A DNA stretch of 38,178 nucleotides from Bacteroidales bacterium (GCA_017937885.1 JAGBCS010000083.1:1-38178), one strand, 5' to 3'; shown: positions 17,369-25,067, counted from the stretch's first letter. Notes: generated from the sequence alone by a model not told the origin. Numbers and translations are program-made.

Positions 17369-17770
17369 TTATTGTAAGAGGTTCTTCACATCATCAATGA
17401 ACTTCACAGCTCGTGGATAAAGTTCATCTACCATTTCTTTATCGCAGAAAACAAAATCATCGTAATCTCCGCTGTGCCTTTTCTCAAACAAGTCGTGGAA
17501 TGTTTTCCCATCCTCCTTGCTCAATATACCTTTTGACACGAAGTGCAATCCCAGCATTGCACGAGCGCCTTGATGTGTCTGGGTTGAAATATCATATTTG
17601 AGCAACAACGCAATCACAGCATAGAAACATGCATAATACATTCTGTTGACTGCCGCATGGTAGAAGCCACCATCAGAATTATACTTAGCTTCTTTCAGAG
17701 TCTCATACGCCCTTTCTATTCTGTAATCAATAAGAGCCTTCTTGCTTTCCGGGTCAAATACATCTTTCAT
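17369..17770 (-). CDS. HEPN domain protein (partner of the MNT nucleotidyltransferase)
   Basis: A 133-residue all-helical protein of the HEPN/COG1895 type, with HAAVNRMYYACFYAVIALLLK and FEKRHSGDYDDF as the recognisable blocks. Its ATG overlaps the stop of the MNT gene by four bases, the standard gene order of HEPN/MNT pairs. In the type VII toxin-antitoxin system of Shewanella, HepT is the RNase toxin and carries R-X4-H-X-Y. Here R98 is followed by HSGD and then Y103, so the catalytic His position is Tyr. The protein may therefore lack canonical RNase activity or belong to the branch with an R-x4-Y motif. The pair lies between a full and a broken tRNA-Asn gene. Confidence 0.85.
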   Translation of the reverse strand: MKDVFDPESKKALIDYRIERAYETLKEAKYNSDGGFYHAAVNRMYYACFYAVIALLLKYDISTQTHQGARAMLGLHFVSKGILSKEDGKTFHDLFEKRHSGDYDDFVFCDKEMVDELYPRAVKFIDDVKNLLQ

Positions 17771-18090
17771 AATCTGATTCCCTCCCTCATTACATTATAG
17801 TAGAACGGTGTTTTTATAGGTCTGTCGTACCAATTCTTTTTCAGCATTATAAGCGGGCTGATGAGAACTCCTGTCTCTAATTCAAGTTCGTACAATGGCC
17901 ATCTGATCACATCTTCATCTGCCAAAGTCAAACGATCTCCGTTTCCATCCATAAGAACCAGAACATCAATATCGCTGTCAACTCGTGCTTCTCCGCGAGC
18001 TTCAGAGCCATACAGAAACGCTTCCGCTGTTGGGGCAACAGTTTTCACAATCTGACGGATCTCATCAACTATTTCCTTTCTCGTTCTCAT
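17767..18090 (-). CDS. MNT-type minimal nucleotidyltransferase
   Basis: I chose ATG 18090 (MRTRKEIVDE, 107 residues); a longer frame starting with TTG at 18117 adds nine residues and is less likely. The active-site signature G-S-x10-D-x-D is complete: GSEARGEARVDSDID. In MntA of type VII toxin-antitoxin systems this enzyme adds AMP to a HEPN toxin and neutralises it. The next gene is its HEPN partner, overlapping by four bases. The family call is firm. The biological role (toxin-antitoxin, phage defence or other) is inferred from the pairing. Confidence 0.88.
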   Translation of the reverse strand: MRTRKEIVDEIRQIVKTVAPTAEAFLYGSEARGEARVDSDIDVLVLMDGNGDRLTLADEDVIRWPLYELELETGVLISPLIMLKKNWYDRPIKTPFYYNVMREGIRL

Positions 18091-18300
18091 ATATTCTGCA
18101 AAATTAAGATTTTTCAAGGATTATGCAAACTTAAGGCTAATAGTCGCTATATTTGTGTCAGATTTAAGTTTAACCTACTTTGGAATACACCTTGGATGTA
18201 AAACAAGATGTAAACCGCTGAAGATTTCTTGATTTTGCAGGAAGATTATCACAGTTTCACCACGAAAAACCACTTTCGTAAGTAACAGATAATCAACATA
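18091..18300. other. Intergenic spacer upstream of the MNT gene
   Basis: No protein-coding gene is visible. It holds the likely MNT promoter region and a plus-strand TATATTTG (18148-18155) that resembles a -7 element pointing toward the broken tRNA. The rest is AT-rich sequence with no recognisable motif. Confidence 0.5.
18126..18133 (-). promoter_or_regulatory. Possible -7 element for the MNT–HEPN pair
   Basis: TAAGTTTG on the minus strand matches TAnnTTTG and would leave a leader of about 30 bases. A second match, TAATTTTG at 18099-18106, lies closer to the ATG. No clear -33 element was found for either. Confidence 0.4.
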
Positions 18301-18392
18301 TTCCCGAATAGCTCAGTTGGTAGCCTGCAAATGCGGAGCATTTGGAGGCCGCAGAGAGCAAATCTGACTGTTAATCAGAGGGTCCTTGGTTC
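18301..18392 (+). pseudogene. Broken second copy of tRNA-Asn with a 33-base insert
   Basis: Bases 18301-18321 repeat the start of tRNA-Asn exactly (acceptor strand and D-arm), and 18363-18392 repeat the anticodon arm and start of the T-arm exactly (30 of 30 bases, including anticodon GTT). Between them are a 33-base insert (18322-18354), the AGAGCA of the D-arm and two extra bases. The 3' half of the T-arm and the acceptor 3' strand are missing; the match ends 2 bases before the DUF2490 stop codon. It cannot fold as a tRNA. It is either a remnant of recombination at the tRNA gene or a decayed tandem copy. Confidence 0.9.
18323..18349. repeat. Palindrome inside the tRNA-Asn remnant
   Basis: GCCT (18323-18326) pairs with AGGC (18346-18349), and CAAATGC (18328-18334) pairs with GCATTTG (18338-18344), around a 3-base loop and one G/G mismatch. 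It makes up most of the 33-base insert in the D-arm. Its compact form suggests a small repeat element, but origin is unknown. Confidence 0.75.
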
Positions 18393-18394
18393 CA

Positions 18395-19180
18395 TCAGAG
18401 CTTGAACTTGTAGGCCAGACCGAGGGTGAGGTAGTTTCCCGTATGGAACCAGACTGTCTTCAGTACAGGCTTCTTCCTCTTGGAGTCATACTCCTTTTCA
18501 TAGCAGCGGTCATACATCACATAGATTTCGAGGCGGTGGTCCTTGCTGAACGCGTATTCCACACCGGCTTCAGCCCTTACCCTGTCCATGTATGCATCAG
18601 AATAGCCACCGTACACGGTATTGCCGGCAGCATCCCATGTCCAGTCAGGCGAATTGAGATAATGTCTCAACTCGACAGACATATACGGTTCCCAGCGGGT
18701 ATGGAAGTCATAGCTTACCTTTAAGCGTGACCTCAAGGCAGCCTTCCACTTCGGTTCCTGATATGGATTCTTGTCATCCATCTTTCTGGTGACCTGGATC
18801 TTCTCCCTGAGAGAAAACTTGAACTGGCTCCACTTGAGGTTCCCGGTCAGTCCATATGCAATCCTGTGACGCCACTGGTCCGCCTTGCCTGTCTTGAAGT
18901 CCACAATCGGATTGTACTCCAGTTCTGTCTTGAGATGGCGGTTTATCTTATAGCTTGCTCCAAGCGTGCCATGAAGTCTGTCCACATGAGAGAAGTTCTC
19001 GTCAAGACGAAGTTCCTCGGACGCATATACGTGAAAGCCCTTGAAAGCCTTCCAGTCCACTTCTGCAGCCACCCTGCCCCTGATATCGGAATCCTCGTCA
19101 TGTATCTCCTTTACTGGTTCCTGTGCGCGAAGCACCGCCGCTCCCATCAGGAGCAATGCAAATGTCAGTATCTTTTTCAT
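18395..19180 (-). CDS. DUF2490 outer-membrane β-barrel protein
   Basis: I chose ATG 19180 (MKKILTFALLLMGAAVLRAQ, a clear signal peptide) over a GTG three codons upstream. The 261-residue mature part is a run of amphipathic β-strands (DWKAFKGFHVYASEELR, LKTELEYNPIVDF, YGLTGNLKWSQFKFSLREK) typical of DUF2490, and ends in GLAYKFKL. The family is of unknown function and is likely an outer-membrane barrel. It starts 5 bases after the DUF4956 stop, so it is co-transcribed with the polyphosphate polymerase. The stop codon is 2 bases from the tRNA-Asn remnant, so the C-terminus could have been trimmed by that event, although the ending looks natural. Confidence 0.85.
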   Translation of the reverse strand: MKKILTFALLLMGAAVLRAQEPVKEIHDEDSDIRGRVAAEVDWKAFKGFHVYASEELRLDENFSHVDRLHGTLGASYKINRHLKTELEYNPIVDFKTGKADQWRHRIAYGLTGNLKWSQFKFSLREKIQVTRKMDDKNPYQEPKWKAALRSRLKVSYDFHTRWEPYMSVELRHYLNSPDWTWDAAGNTVYGGYSDAYMDRVRAEAGVEYAFSKDHRLEIYVMYDRCYEKEYDSKRKKPVLKTVWFHTGNYLTLGLAYKFKL

Positions 19181-19185
19181 TGAAA

Positions 19186-20043
19186 TCACTTGTCTTCTGT
19201 AAATTCCTTAGCCTTTACGATCTGATCAGCATCATTCTTTTCCTTCTTGCCAAGACGGTATGTAACCTTCACGAATGCGGAATCCTTCAGGAAATCCACC
19301 TGGCCGACATCAACCTTGACGATATCCAGACCAAGACGCTTTTTCAAGTCTTCGATGAGCTCCGGACGTTTCTCAGGAGTAATCATATCGATCCTGTCAT
19401 AGATGACAAGCTTGGTGGAAGTACGTCCTTCAAGGAATTCGAATTCGATGAAGAGCATCAGGAGGACTATCACGAGATTGGCCACAAGAAGCTCAAGGAA
19501 CGGCAATTCGTTTCCTATACCGTTGACCACAGAGAGGGCTATGATTATGAACAGATATGTCATTTCCCGAACCGGGATCGTCTCCGTCCTGTATCGTATC
19601 ATTCCGAAGATGGCGAAGAGACCGAGGGTGAAACCGATCTGGATGCTCATGCTGCTCATGACAAAGAGTATCATGAACATAGCTGACGAGAACACGATGA
19701 ACGTGAAATAATATGCTCCGCTTCCGTTTCTCTTATAGTATAGGAAATGTACTATTATCCAGCAGATGAAAAGGTTGAACAAGAAGCTCTTCAGCAAGTC
19801 CAGGATTGACTCCAGAACAGCCTTGAAAGGGCTTTCGACCTTATAGTTACCCAGTTCGTCCGCCTCTACAAGATAGCCGTTCTCAGCTGCAATCGAAGGA
19901 TCGAATTCAGGAAATTCCTCCGAACTCAGTTCCTCCTCGACCGGGAGATACTGTGTATTGTCCTCGACCTGCGCAGAGGCGAGCGCAAGGCTTCCGAAAA
20001 GCAGCATTGTCACCGCCGCAATGATTCTGTAAATGCTCTTCAT
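19186..20043 (-). CDS. DUF4956 membrane protein
   Basis: A 285-residue protein with a signal-like N-terminus (MKSIYRIIAAVTMLLFGSLALASAQ) and an acidic segment (residues ~26-65). Four to five transmembrane helices follow (about 80-210), with the DUF4956 signature LGLFAIFGMIRYRTETIPVREM. A soluble C-terminal α/β domain (about 215-285) begins KLVIYDRIDMITPE. DUF4956 proteins are regularly encoded beside VTC-type polyphosphate polymerases, as here: the VTC gene ends 1 base upstream. A role as membrane partner or polyphosphate channel is inference. Confidence 0.88.
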   Translation of the reverse strand: MKSIYRIIAAVTMLLFGSLALASAQVEDNTQYLPVEEELSSEEFPEFDPSIAAENGYLVEADELGNYKVESPFKAVLESILDLLKSFLFNLFICWIIVHFLYYKRNGSGAYYFTFIVFSSAMFMILFVMSSMSIQIGFTLGLFAIFGMIRYRTETIPVREMTYLFIIIALSVVNGIGNELPFLELLVANLVIVLLMLFIEFEFLEGRTSTKLVIYDRIDMITPEKRPELIEDLKKRLGLDIVKVDVGQVDFLKDSAFVKVTYRLGKKEKNDADQIVKAKEFTEDK

Positions 20044-20044
20044 A

Positions 20045-20845
20045 TCAGATGATTGTATCGTTTATTGTCTTTTCTATATATCTCATTTTCGCCTTGAACC
20101 TGTTGCCCTTGATCAGCGGATCCGTGGCGACATTTCCCATGCAGTACTTGCTTACACGGAACGGCTTCACTCTTCTCTGCAGGAGGATGCTCCTCATCTG
20201 CGAATCCACCCTGCCGTCCTGCTTGAGCTCTATGATTACCGCAGACTTCAGCGAGGAACTGTTTCCGTTCATGAAATTGCGGAAGCATATCTGCGTGTCG
20301 ATGGTAAGCCTTTCTGTCATGGACGGATTGACGAGGGTGATACGCCTGAACTCCGTTGTACAGCGCGGCACAAGTCCTTCTGCCGTAAACCATGAATGGC
20401 CGGCCAGGTAACGGCACGCTTCTTTGTTGGCCTTGAAATCGTCAAAATCCGACTGAGGTATGGAGATGCGTTTCTTCTTCGTTCGTCCCTTGTTGTTCTT
20501 GCGCTTTATCTCCAGAAAAGTGTCACCGGAAATATCGTAAGTCCTTGTACGGACCTTCTGACGCACCTTGCGGCCATTGTGATGAGCCGTATACATGGAA
20601 AGGTCGGGAGTATCGAAGTATAGGGAAGTATAGCTGTGGATCTTCTGTCCGTCGATCGTGCACACGCGATATCCGGCATCGGCTGCATCATCAAGAATCC
20701 CTACCAGCACAGACTCGCTCGTCACGAACTTGGTATCGATCCTGTTCATCAGCTTGACGCCGTCCATCTCCTTCAGGGAAATCGGGCGTATCCTCTCCCA
20801 TACAGGAAGGTCTTCCAGATCAATTCTCGGCTTCAGGTCCATCAT
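20045..20845 (-). CDS. VTC-domain polyphosphate polymerase
   Basis: The 266-residue protein is a single VTC tunnel domain. Family blocks in order are MNRIDTKFV, YTSLYFDTPDLSMY, RQKVRTRTY, FLEIKRKNNKGRTKKKR, CTTEFRRITL, AVIIELKQD (metal-binding Glu) and SKYCMG. The Arg/Lys residues line the basic tunnel that makes polyphosphate from ATP in yeast Vtc4. No membrane segment is present, so it is cytoplasmic and probably docks on the DUF4956 protein. It overlaps the small secreted-protein gene upstream by 26 bases. Activity (polyphosphate, or another triphosphate-tunnel reaction) is inferred from the family. Confidence 0.9.
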   Translation of the reverse strand: MMDLKPRIDLEDLPVWERIRPISLKEMDGVKLMNRIDTKFVTSESVLVGILDDAADAGYRVCTIDGQKIHSYTSLYFDTPDLSMYTAHHNGRKVRQKVRTRTYDISGDTFLEIKRKNNKGRTKKKRISIPQSDFDDFKANKEACRYLAGHSWFTAEGLVPRCTTEFRRITLVNPSMTERLTIDTQICFRNFMNGNSSSLKSAVIIELKQDGRVDSQMRSILLQRRVKPFRVSKYCMGNVATDPLIKGNRFKAKMRYIEKTINDTII

Positions 20846-21257
20846 AGGAGTACTCGAAGATCTTGACAGTCAGGAGATGTCCTTTCGGAGAATAATTGTA
20901 CTGTTTCTTCTTTGTATTGTCAGGATTGTGTTCGAACTTCCTGATCATGACGACCTTGTCTCTGTCATCATATTCGGTTTCCTTGACGATCTTTCCGTTC
21001 GGACCGTATTCAAAGGTCTTGCGCCATGCCTGTCCATAGCGGTTGTACTCGATCTCCTCGAGTTTCTCACCCTTGTCGTTGTAGGTAGTGACGCGGTCCA
21101 TCCATTTTGTCTTGGTCTTCGCATCTGTGTTCCACTCCTTAACGACCATGTTTCTTCTTGCGGCACGCTTCGCCGCAGTCGCCTCATCTATCTGTGCAGA
21201 AGCATCGAGAGCGATGCCGCACAAAAGCATAAGCGCCATAATAAGTGCTTTCTTCAT
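20820..21257 (-). CDS. Small secreted protein with YD-like repeats
   Basis: I chose ATG 21257 (MKKALIMALMLLCGIALDASAQ, signal peptide), giving 145 residues. The mature part has four or five repeats of a Y-D/N-x-x-G-K pattern: TTYNDKGEKLEEIEYNRYGQ, FEYGPNGKIVKETEYDDRD and YNYSPKGHLLTVKIFEYSY. This resembles the β-hairpin repeats of YwqK/MORN or short YD-type proteins. No catalytic motif is visible. It overlaps the VTC gene by 26 bases and so probably belongs to the polyphosphate operon as its first gene. Function unknown. Confidence 0.72.
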   Translation of the reverse strand: MKKALIMALMLLCGIALDASAQIDEATAAKRAARRNMVVKEWNTDAKTKTKWMDRVTTYNDKGEKLEEIEYNRYGQAWRKTFEYGPNGKIVKETEYDDRDKVVMIRKFEHNPDNTKKKQYNYSPKGHLLTVKIFEYSYDGPEAEN

Positions 21258-21297
21258 GTGGTAAGTCCAAATTTTCCGCAAGATAGCAAGTTTTTTC

Positions 21298-22041
21298 CTA
21301 TTTCCTTACAGAATGGCTCTGAAGATAGTGCATGAAGGCCTCTTTATTGCCGTCACTGACCGGAATGCGGGCTCCGTCCGACATAAGGATCACTCCTCTT
21401 TCCACTTCGCGCACATGACTCATGTTTACGACATACGAACGGTGGACCTGTATGAATGTCTCCGGAAGCATCTCCTTTACCTGGCGGAAAGTAGTGTGCG
21501 TCAGGAAAGGGTCCGCAGTGCCCGTATATACCTTCAGATACTCATTCATGCCCTCGATATACATGATATCGCCGACCGGGACTCTCAGATATCTGTAATC
21601 GACCTTGAAATAAAGGGCATCCGGCTCCTGCTGACCGGAAGATGCCGAAACAGAAGAATCCTGTTCAGGATGGAGCAGAGCATATTGCTTCTGGAGATGG
21701 CCGGCAGTACGCTGGAAATCCGCAAAGCCGAACGGCTTGAGCAGATAGTCCACAGCACGGACCTTGTAGCTGTCGACGGCGTATTCCGCATAAGCTGTCG
21801 TAAAGACGACAAGCGGAGGATCCGTCAATGTCTTGACGAACTCCAGGCCGTTCATATCCGGCATGTTTATATCAATGAACATGGCGTCCACCTTTTCAGC
21901 AGCAAGCAGCTGCATGGCATCGTAAGTCCCTTCGCAAAGTCCTACGAGCTCAAGGTACGGCGTCCTTTCGATATAGTTCCTGAGCTTGTCGAGAGCCATA
22001 GGTTCATCGTCTACGGCAATGCATCTTATCTTCATCGGCAT
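21298..22041 (-). CDS. LytTR-family response regulator
   Basis: A 247-residue two-domain regulator. The receiver domain (1-~120) has the acidic pair D11/D12, phospho-acceptor D57 in FIDINMPDMNG and the conserved Lys in YLLKPF. The LytTR DNA-binding domain (about 145-245) has DIMYIEGMNEYLKVYT and FIQVHRSYVVNM. It overlaps the sensor kinase gene by 10 bases, so the two form one two-component system. No target gene can be named from the sequence; the polyphosphate operon lies directly downstream. Confidence 0.94.
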   Translation of the reverse strand: MPMKIRCIAVDDEPMALDKLRNYIERTPYLELVGLCEGTYDAMQLLAAEKVDAMFIDINMPDMNGLEFVKTLTDPPLVVFTTAYAEYAVDSYKVRAVDYLLKPFGFADFQRTAGHLQKQYALLHPEQDSSVSASSGQQEPDALYFKVDYRYLRVPVGDIMYIEGMNEYLKVYTGTADPFLTHTTFRQVKEMLPETFIQVHRSYVVNMSHVREVERGVILMSDGARIPVSDGNKEAFMHYLQSHSVRK

Positions 22042-23108
22042 GGTATTGTCAGATTTACAGTAAAATAATCGGATCCGTCCTCTATTCTTAAAGAAGCATC
22101 GTCTCCATAAAGAAGGGCCAGCCTTCGGCGGACATTCTCGAGACCGACTCCTCCCTTCGTACTCTCATCGGAAGACTTTTCCGGCTTGGTGTTACGGCAG
22201 AAGAAACGTATGGTGCCGTCCAAAGACGCCATGGATATCTTTATGACAGACTTCCTCCGGTAGCTTATTCCGTGCTTGAATGCATTTTCGACGAAGGCTA
22301 TGAAAAGGAGAGGAGGCAGTTTGACCCTGTCCGACGGGAATTCCGGGACGTTCAGTTCTACAGACACCTTGTCTGCCGGATATCTCTGGCGCATCAGAGC
22401 CACATAACTGGAAATGAAGCGCACCTCCTGGGCGAATGTCGTCATCTCGTTTTCTCCGTCATAAAGGACATAACGCATGAGCTTGGACAACTCCAGAATC
22501 ATATCCTGTGCCTTGGGCTGGTCCACCTCGACCGTCGCATGTATGTTGTTCAGCATGTTCATAAAGAAATGCGGATTCAACTGAGCCTTGAGATACTTGA
22601 GTTCCTCCTGCATCCTCATATTATCCAGAATCTTACGATGCTCCTGTTCCCTCTGGTTCCTGAACAGCAGGACTATGGCCAGATTGAAGCCGAGCATAAG
22701 GAATGCCAGCAGCACATTGAGAAGGAGAGGCATCGGCATCTCGAGAGGGCTGCGAAGCACCTGCTCCATGGCATCGGGAGAATTCAGCACAGTTCTCCTG
22801 TCATCAAATGCAAATATCTCATAAACCGCAAACGAAGCTATCAGCAGAAAGACACCGAAAGAATATCTCTTGAGTTTGTGATCGAAAAGATATGACGGGA
22901 TCAGGACATAATTGTGGATGAGGAAAAGAACAAGATACGGAAGCATTCCGCCCCACCACCAGGAGACATCCTTCCACGAAAACACGTTTCCGCGCGCAGC
23001 CTGCAGAAGCTCGCTGATGAGCGGAAACATCACCACGAGAAGCCACATCGAGAAGTAGATCAGCTGTTCTACCCCTCTGGACCTGTCTATGCCCCTATCT
23101 GCAGTCAT
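22032..23108 (-). CDS. LytS/YehU-type sensor histidine kinase
   Basis: The 358-residue protein has four predicted transmembrane helices (about 17-34, 54-75, 84-100 and 127-149), a short coiled linker, then the His_kinase domain with phospho-acceptor H180 in AQLNPHFFMNMLNNI. A HATPase module (FVENAFKHG, GGVGLENVRRRLALLYG) ends the protein. There is no large extracytoplasmic domain, so it likely senses a membrane or intramembrane signal. Its start lies 3 bases after the dehydrogenase stop and its end overlaps the LytTR regulator. Confidence 0.93.
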   Translation of the reverse strand: MTADRGIDRSRGVEQLIYFSMWLLVVMFPLISELLQAARGNVFSWKDVSWWWGGMLPYLVLFLIHNYVLIPSYLFDHKLKRYSFGVFLLIASFAVYEIFAFDDRRTVLNSPDAMEQVLRSPLEMPMPLLLNVLLAFLMLGFNLAIVLLFRNQREQEHRKILDNMRMQEELKYLKAQLNPHFFMNMLNNIHATVEVDQPKAQDMILELSKLMRYVLYDGENEMTTFAQEVRFISSYVALMRQRYPADKVSVELNVPEFPSDRVKLPPLLFIAFVENAFKHGISYRRKSVIKISMASLDGTIRFFCRNTKPEKSSDESTKGGVGLENVRRRLALLYGDDASLRIEDGSDYFTVNLTIPCR

Positions 23109-23111
23109 TCC

Positions 23112-24038
23112 TTACCATCCCTTCATGATGTTGTCAGCCATCATCCCTACCAGACGCTGCCGGGCCTCCATGCTTGCCCAAGCCACATGGGGAGCAAGTC
23201 TCATCCTTTCCGGATGCTTCATCATCAGATACGGATGATCCTCCGGTATCGGTTCGGTCACGAAGACATCTATGCCGGCTCCGGCGATCACGCCGGCATC
23301 CACAGCATCAGCCAAAGCCTTTTCATCGATGATCGCTCCACGGCCCATGTTGACAAGATACGCCGTAGGCTTCATCAGCCTCAACTCTTCAGGACCGATA
23401 AGATTCAACGTCCTGTCATTCAGAGGGGCATGCACGGACACCACGTCTGACCGCGCTAGAAGCTGATCCAGCGGAAGGCATGGATAGTCCTTGCAGTGAC
23501 CTGTACCTGAAGTCGAGAAATAGCATACCTTCATGCCGAAGGCTTCCGCTATCTTCGCGACCTTGCCACCTATGTTTCCAAGGCCGATGATACCTATTGT
23601 CTTGCCAGCGAGTTCCCACCAGTTCCAGTCAGGATCCGTGAACATACCGCTGCGCGAATAGCTTCCGGACTTGACGCTTGCATCGAAATATGGCGCACCT
23701 CCTACAAGAGACAGGATGTGCATGAAGGTCGACTGAACTACGGAATCCGTAGAATACCCGGCTACATTGCGGACCGGTATCCCTTTGGAAGCAGCATATT
23801 CCACATCGATATTGTTCACGCCGGTCGCCGCTATGCATATAAGCTTCAGATTCGGAGCGGAATCGATCAGTTCCCTGTCCACCAGCACCTTGTTTATCAG
23901 CAGGACATCAATATCACGGACCCTCTCACGAGCCTCTTCCGGAGTGGAATTCTCATAACGGGTAAAGTCACCCAGACGCTCAAACGGCTCAAAGGACACA
24001 TTTCCCATAGTTGCCGCATCAAGAAAGACTATCTTCAT
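23112..24038 (-). CDS. D-2-hydroxyacid dehydrogenase (hydroxypyruvate reductase type)
   Basis: A 308-residue NAD(P)-dependent dehydrogenase. The cofactor-binding motif is GLGNIG (152-157), and the catalytic set is R233 (NMGRGAIID), E262 (VTEPIPEDHP) and H284 (APHVAWAS). The family includes glycerate, phosphoglycerate and lactate dehydrogenases; the length and the HVAWAS ending favour the glycerate/hydroxypyruvate branch. It is the first gene of a three-gene run with the sensor kinase and regulator, a link without obvious logic. A tRNA-Leu terminator lies just upstream, so it needs its own promoter (a weak TATATTTA is at 24063-24070). Confidence 0.9.
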   Translation of the reverse strand: MKIVFLDAATMGNVSFEPFERLGDFTRYENSTPEEARERVRDIDVLLINKVLVDRELIDSAPNLKLICIAATGVNNIDVEYAASKGIPVRNVAGYSTDSVVQSTFMHILSLVGGAPYFDASVKSGSYSRSGMFTDPDWNWWELAGKTIGIIGLGNIGGKVAKIAEAFGMKVCYFSTSGTGHCKDYPCLPLDQLLARSDVVSVHAPLNDRTLNLIGPEELRLMKPTAYLVNMGRGAIIDEKALADAVDAGVIAGAGIDVFVTEPIPEDHPYLMMKHPERMRLAPHVAWASMEARQRLVGMMADNIMKGW

Positions 24039-24093
24039 AAAGTCACAGATTTATTCAAGACGTAAATATAGATAATTTTCGGCAAAGAGGAAC

Positions 24094-24124
24094 AAAAAAA
24101 AAGAGTCCGGCAAGACTGCCGGAC
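24094..24124 (-). terminator. Rho-independent terminator of tRNA-Leu
   Basis: The stem GTCCGGC/GCCGGAC (24105-24111 and 24118-24124) is followed on the minus strand by a long T run. It starts 7 bases after the tRNA end. Confidence 0.85.
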
Positions 24125-24130
24125 CCCTTG

Positions 24131-24211
24131 TGCCCGAGATAGGAGTCGAACCTACACGCCGTGAAGCACTCGCACCTGAAACGAGCGTGTCTACCATTTC
24201 ACCACTCGGGC
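24131..24211 (-). tRNA. trnL: tRNA-Leu (CAG)
   Basis: On the minus strand the acceptor stem GCCCGAG pairs with CTCGGGC, with discriminator A. The anticodon arm is CTCGT-TTCAGGT-GCGAG, giving anticodon CAG. A long variable arm (type II tRNA) and T-arm GTAGGTTCGACTCCTAT follow. The gene is 81 bases and CCA is not encoded. Confidence 0.93.
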
Positions 24212-24227
24212 TTTAGAAAAGCGGATA

Positions 24228-24235
24228 CAAAGATA
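24228..24235 (-). promoter_or_regulatory. Bacteroidota -7 element for tRNA-Leu
   Basis: TATCTTTG on the minus strand matches TAnnTTTG and lies 16 bases before the tRNA 5' end. Confidence 0.6.
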
Positions 24236-24284
24236 TAAAATGTTTTTGAATTACGAACTATTTTTTATCCAACCACCCTATTTT

Positions 24285-25067
24285 TTAGAGCTCGACATCA
24301 TAATCGTACACGCTTTCCCAACCATCTACTGTAACCAGTACTTCAGTTTGAGCAAAATCTATGCTCACGGAAATGTCTTCCAGATCATCCGCCGTCCAGT
24401 CATACCCTCCCGAGACGATATACTGTCCCAATGCAAAAGCCTTCACACTGGTATCCCCGTCGTCGATATAAAGCATCAGGGACGCATCACTCTGACGCGG
24501 GAGGACTGCAAGATACTCCATCCTGAATTCATCATATGGAACCACATAGGAGAATTCTCCGGTCATCGGATCGCCATGGCTGTCGTAGCCAGCCACATTC
24601 CCCTCCAGCCTAAGCCCGTATGAAAACTCATGGCTACCTTCAATCTGTATCTTAAGCCGGCAATGGTTCCTGTGCATACGCACTACCTCATCATACCTCT
24701 CATTCTGAGGAAGGATATCCGAGTCATGCATATAGACCGGAGGACAGTCCCGTCCCAACGGTATAGTCAGGATTCCGTCTGAAGAGAGGCTGTCCGTACC
24801 TGACCATACCTTCAGATGCAGGCTTCTTCTTGGAACGGAAGTCCTGTAGAAGCCTCCCAGTCGGGATACTTCTACAGTATCTGCCGACAAGATATCGGGT
24901 TCTTCCATGACCACAACTTCTGCCATATTCACGACGGAAGTGTCGGTCCCGCTGAAATCCAGCACGAGAAGACAAGGGCATGAACTTCTGTCCTCCTTGA
25001 CTGCGCAGGAAGAGAGCAGCAGAGCGCACGACACTGCAGCCAGTATCATATGCCTTATGTCATTCAT
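24285..25067 (-). CDS. FimB/Mfa2-family fimbrial anchor lipoprotein
   Basis: This 260-residue protein has a lipoprotein signal (lipobox LSSC, Cys21) followed by the family signature SSCPCLLVLDFS (28-39). A β-rich transthyretin-like fold follows, with LGRDCPPVYMHDSD and CRLKIQIEGSHEFSYGLRLEG. FimB/Mfa2 proteins anchor fimbriae in the outer membrane and limit their length in Porphyromonas gingivalis. It starts 11 bases after the fimbrillin stop, the usual fimA-fimB or mfa1-mfa2 order, and is the last gene of the fimbrial operon. Confidence 0.9.
   Translation of the reverse strand: MNDIRHMILAAVSCALLLSSCAVKEDRSSCPCLLVLDFSGTDTSVVNMAEVVVMEEPDILSADTVEVSRLGGFYRTSVPRRSLHLKVWSGTDSLSSDGILTIPLGRDCPPVYMHDSDILPQNERYDEVVRMHRNHCRLKIQIEGSHEFSYGLRLEGNVAGYDSHGDPMTGEFSYVVPYDEFRMEYLAVLPRQSDASLMLYIDDGDTSVKAFALGQYIVSGGYDWTADDLEDISVSIDFAQTEVLVTVDGWESVYDYDVEL

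Noticed and set aside
18148..18155. Promoter driving transcription of the tRNA remnant
   Set aside because: Only a -7 match is present, with no -33 element and about 150 bases to the remnant; too weak to call.
18301..18392. tRNA-Asn gene with an intron
   Set aside because: The insert is in the D-arm rather than the anticodon loop and the 3' end of the tRNA is missing, so splicing would not give a tRNA.
17229..18392. Prophage or integrative element
   Set aside because: No integrase, excisionase or phage gene lies between or beside the two tRNA copies; only the MNT/HEPN pair is present.
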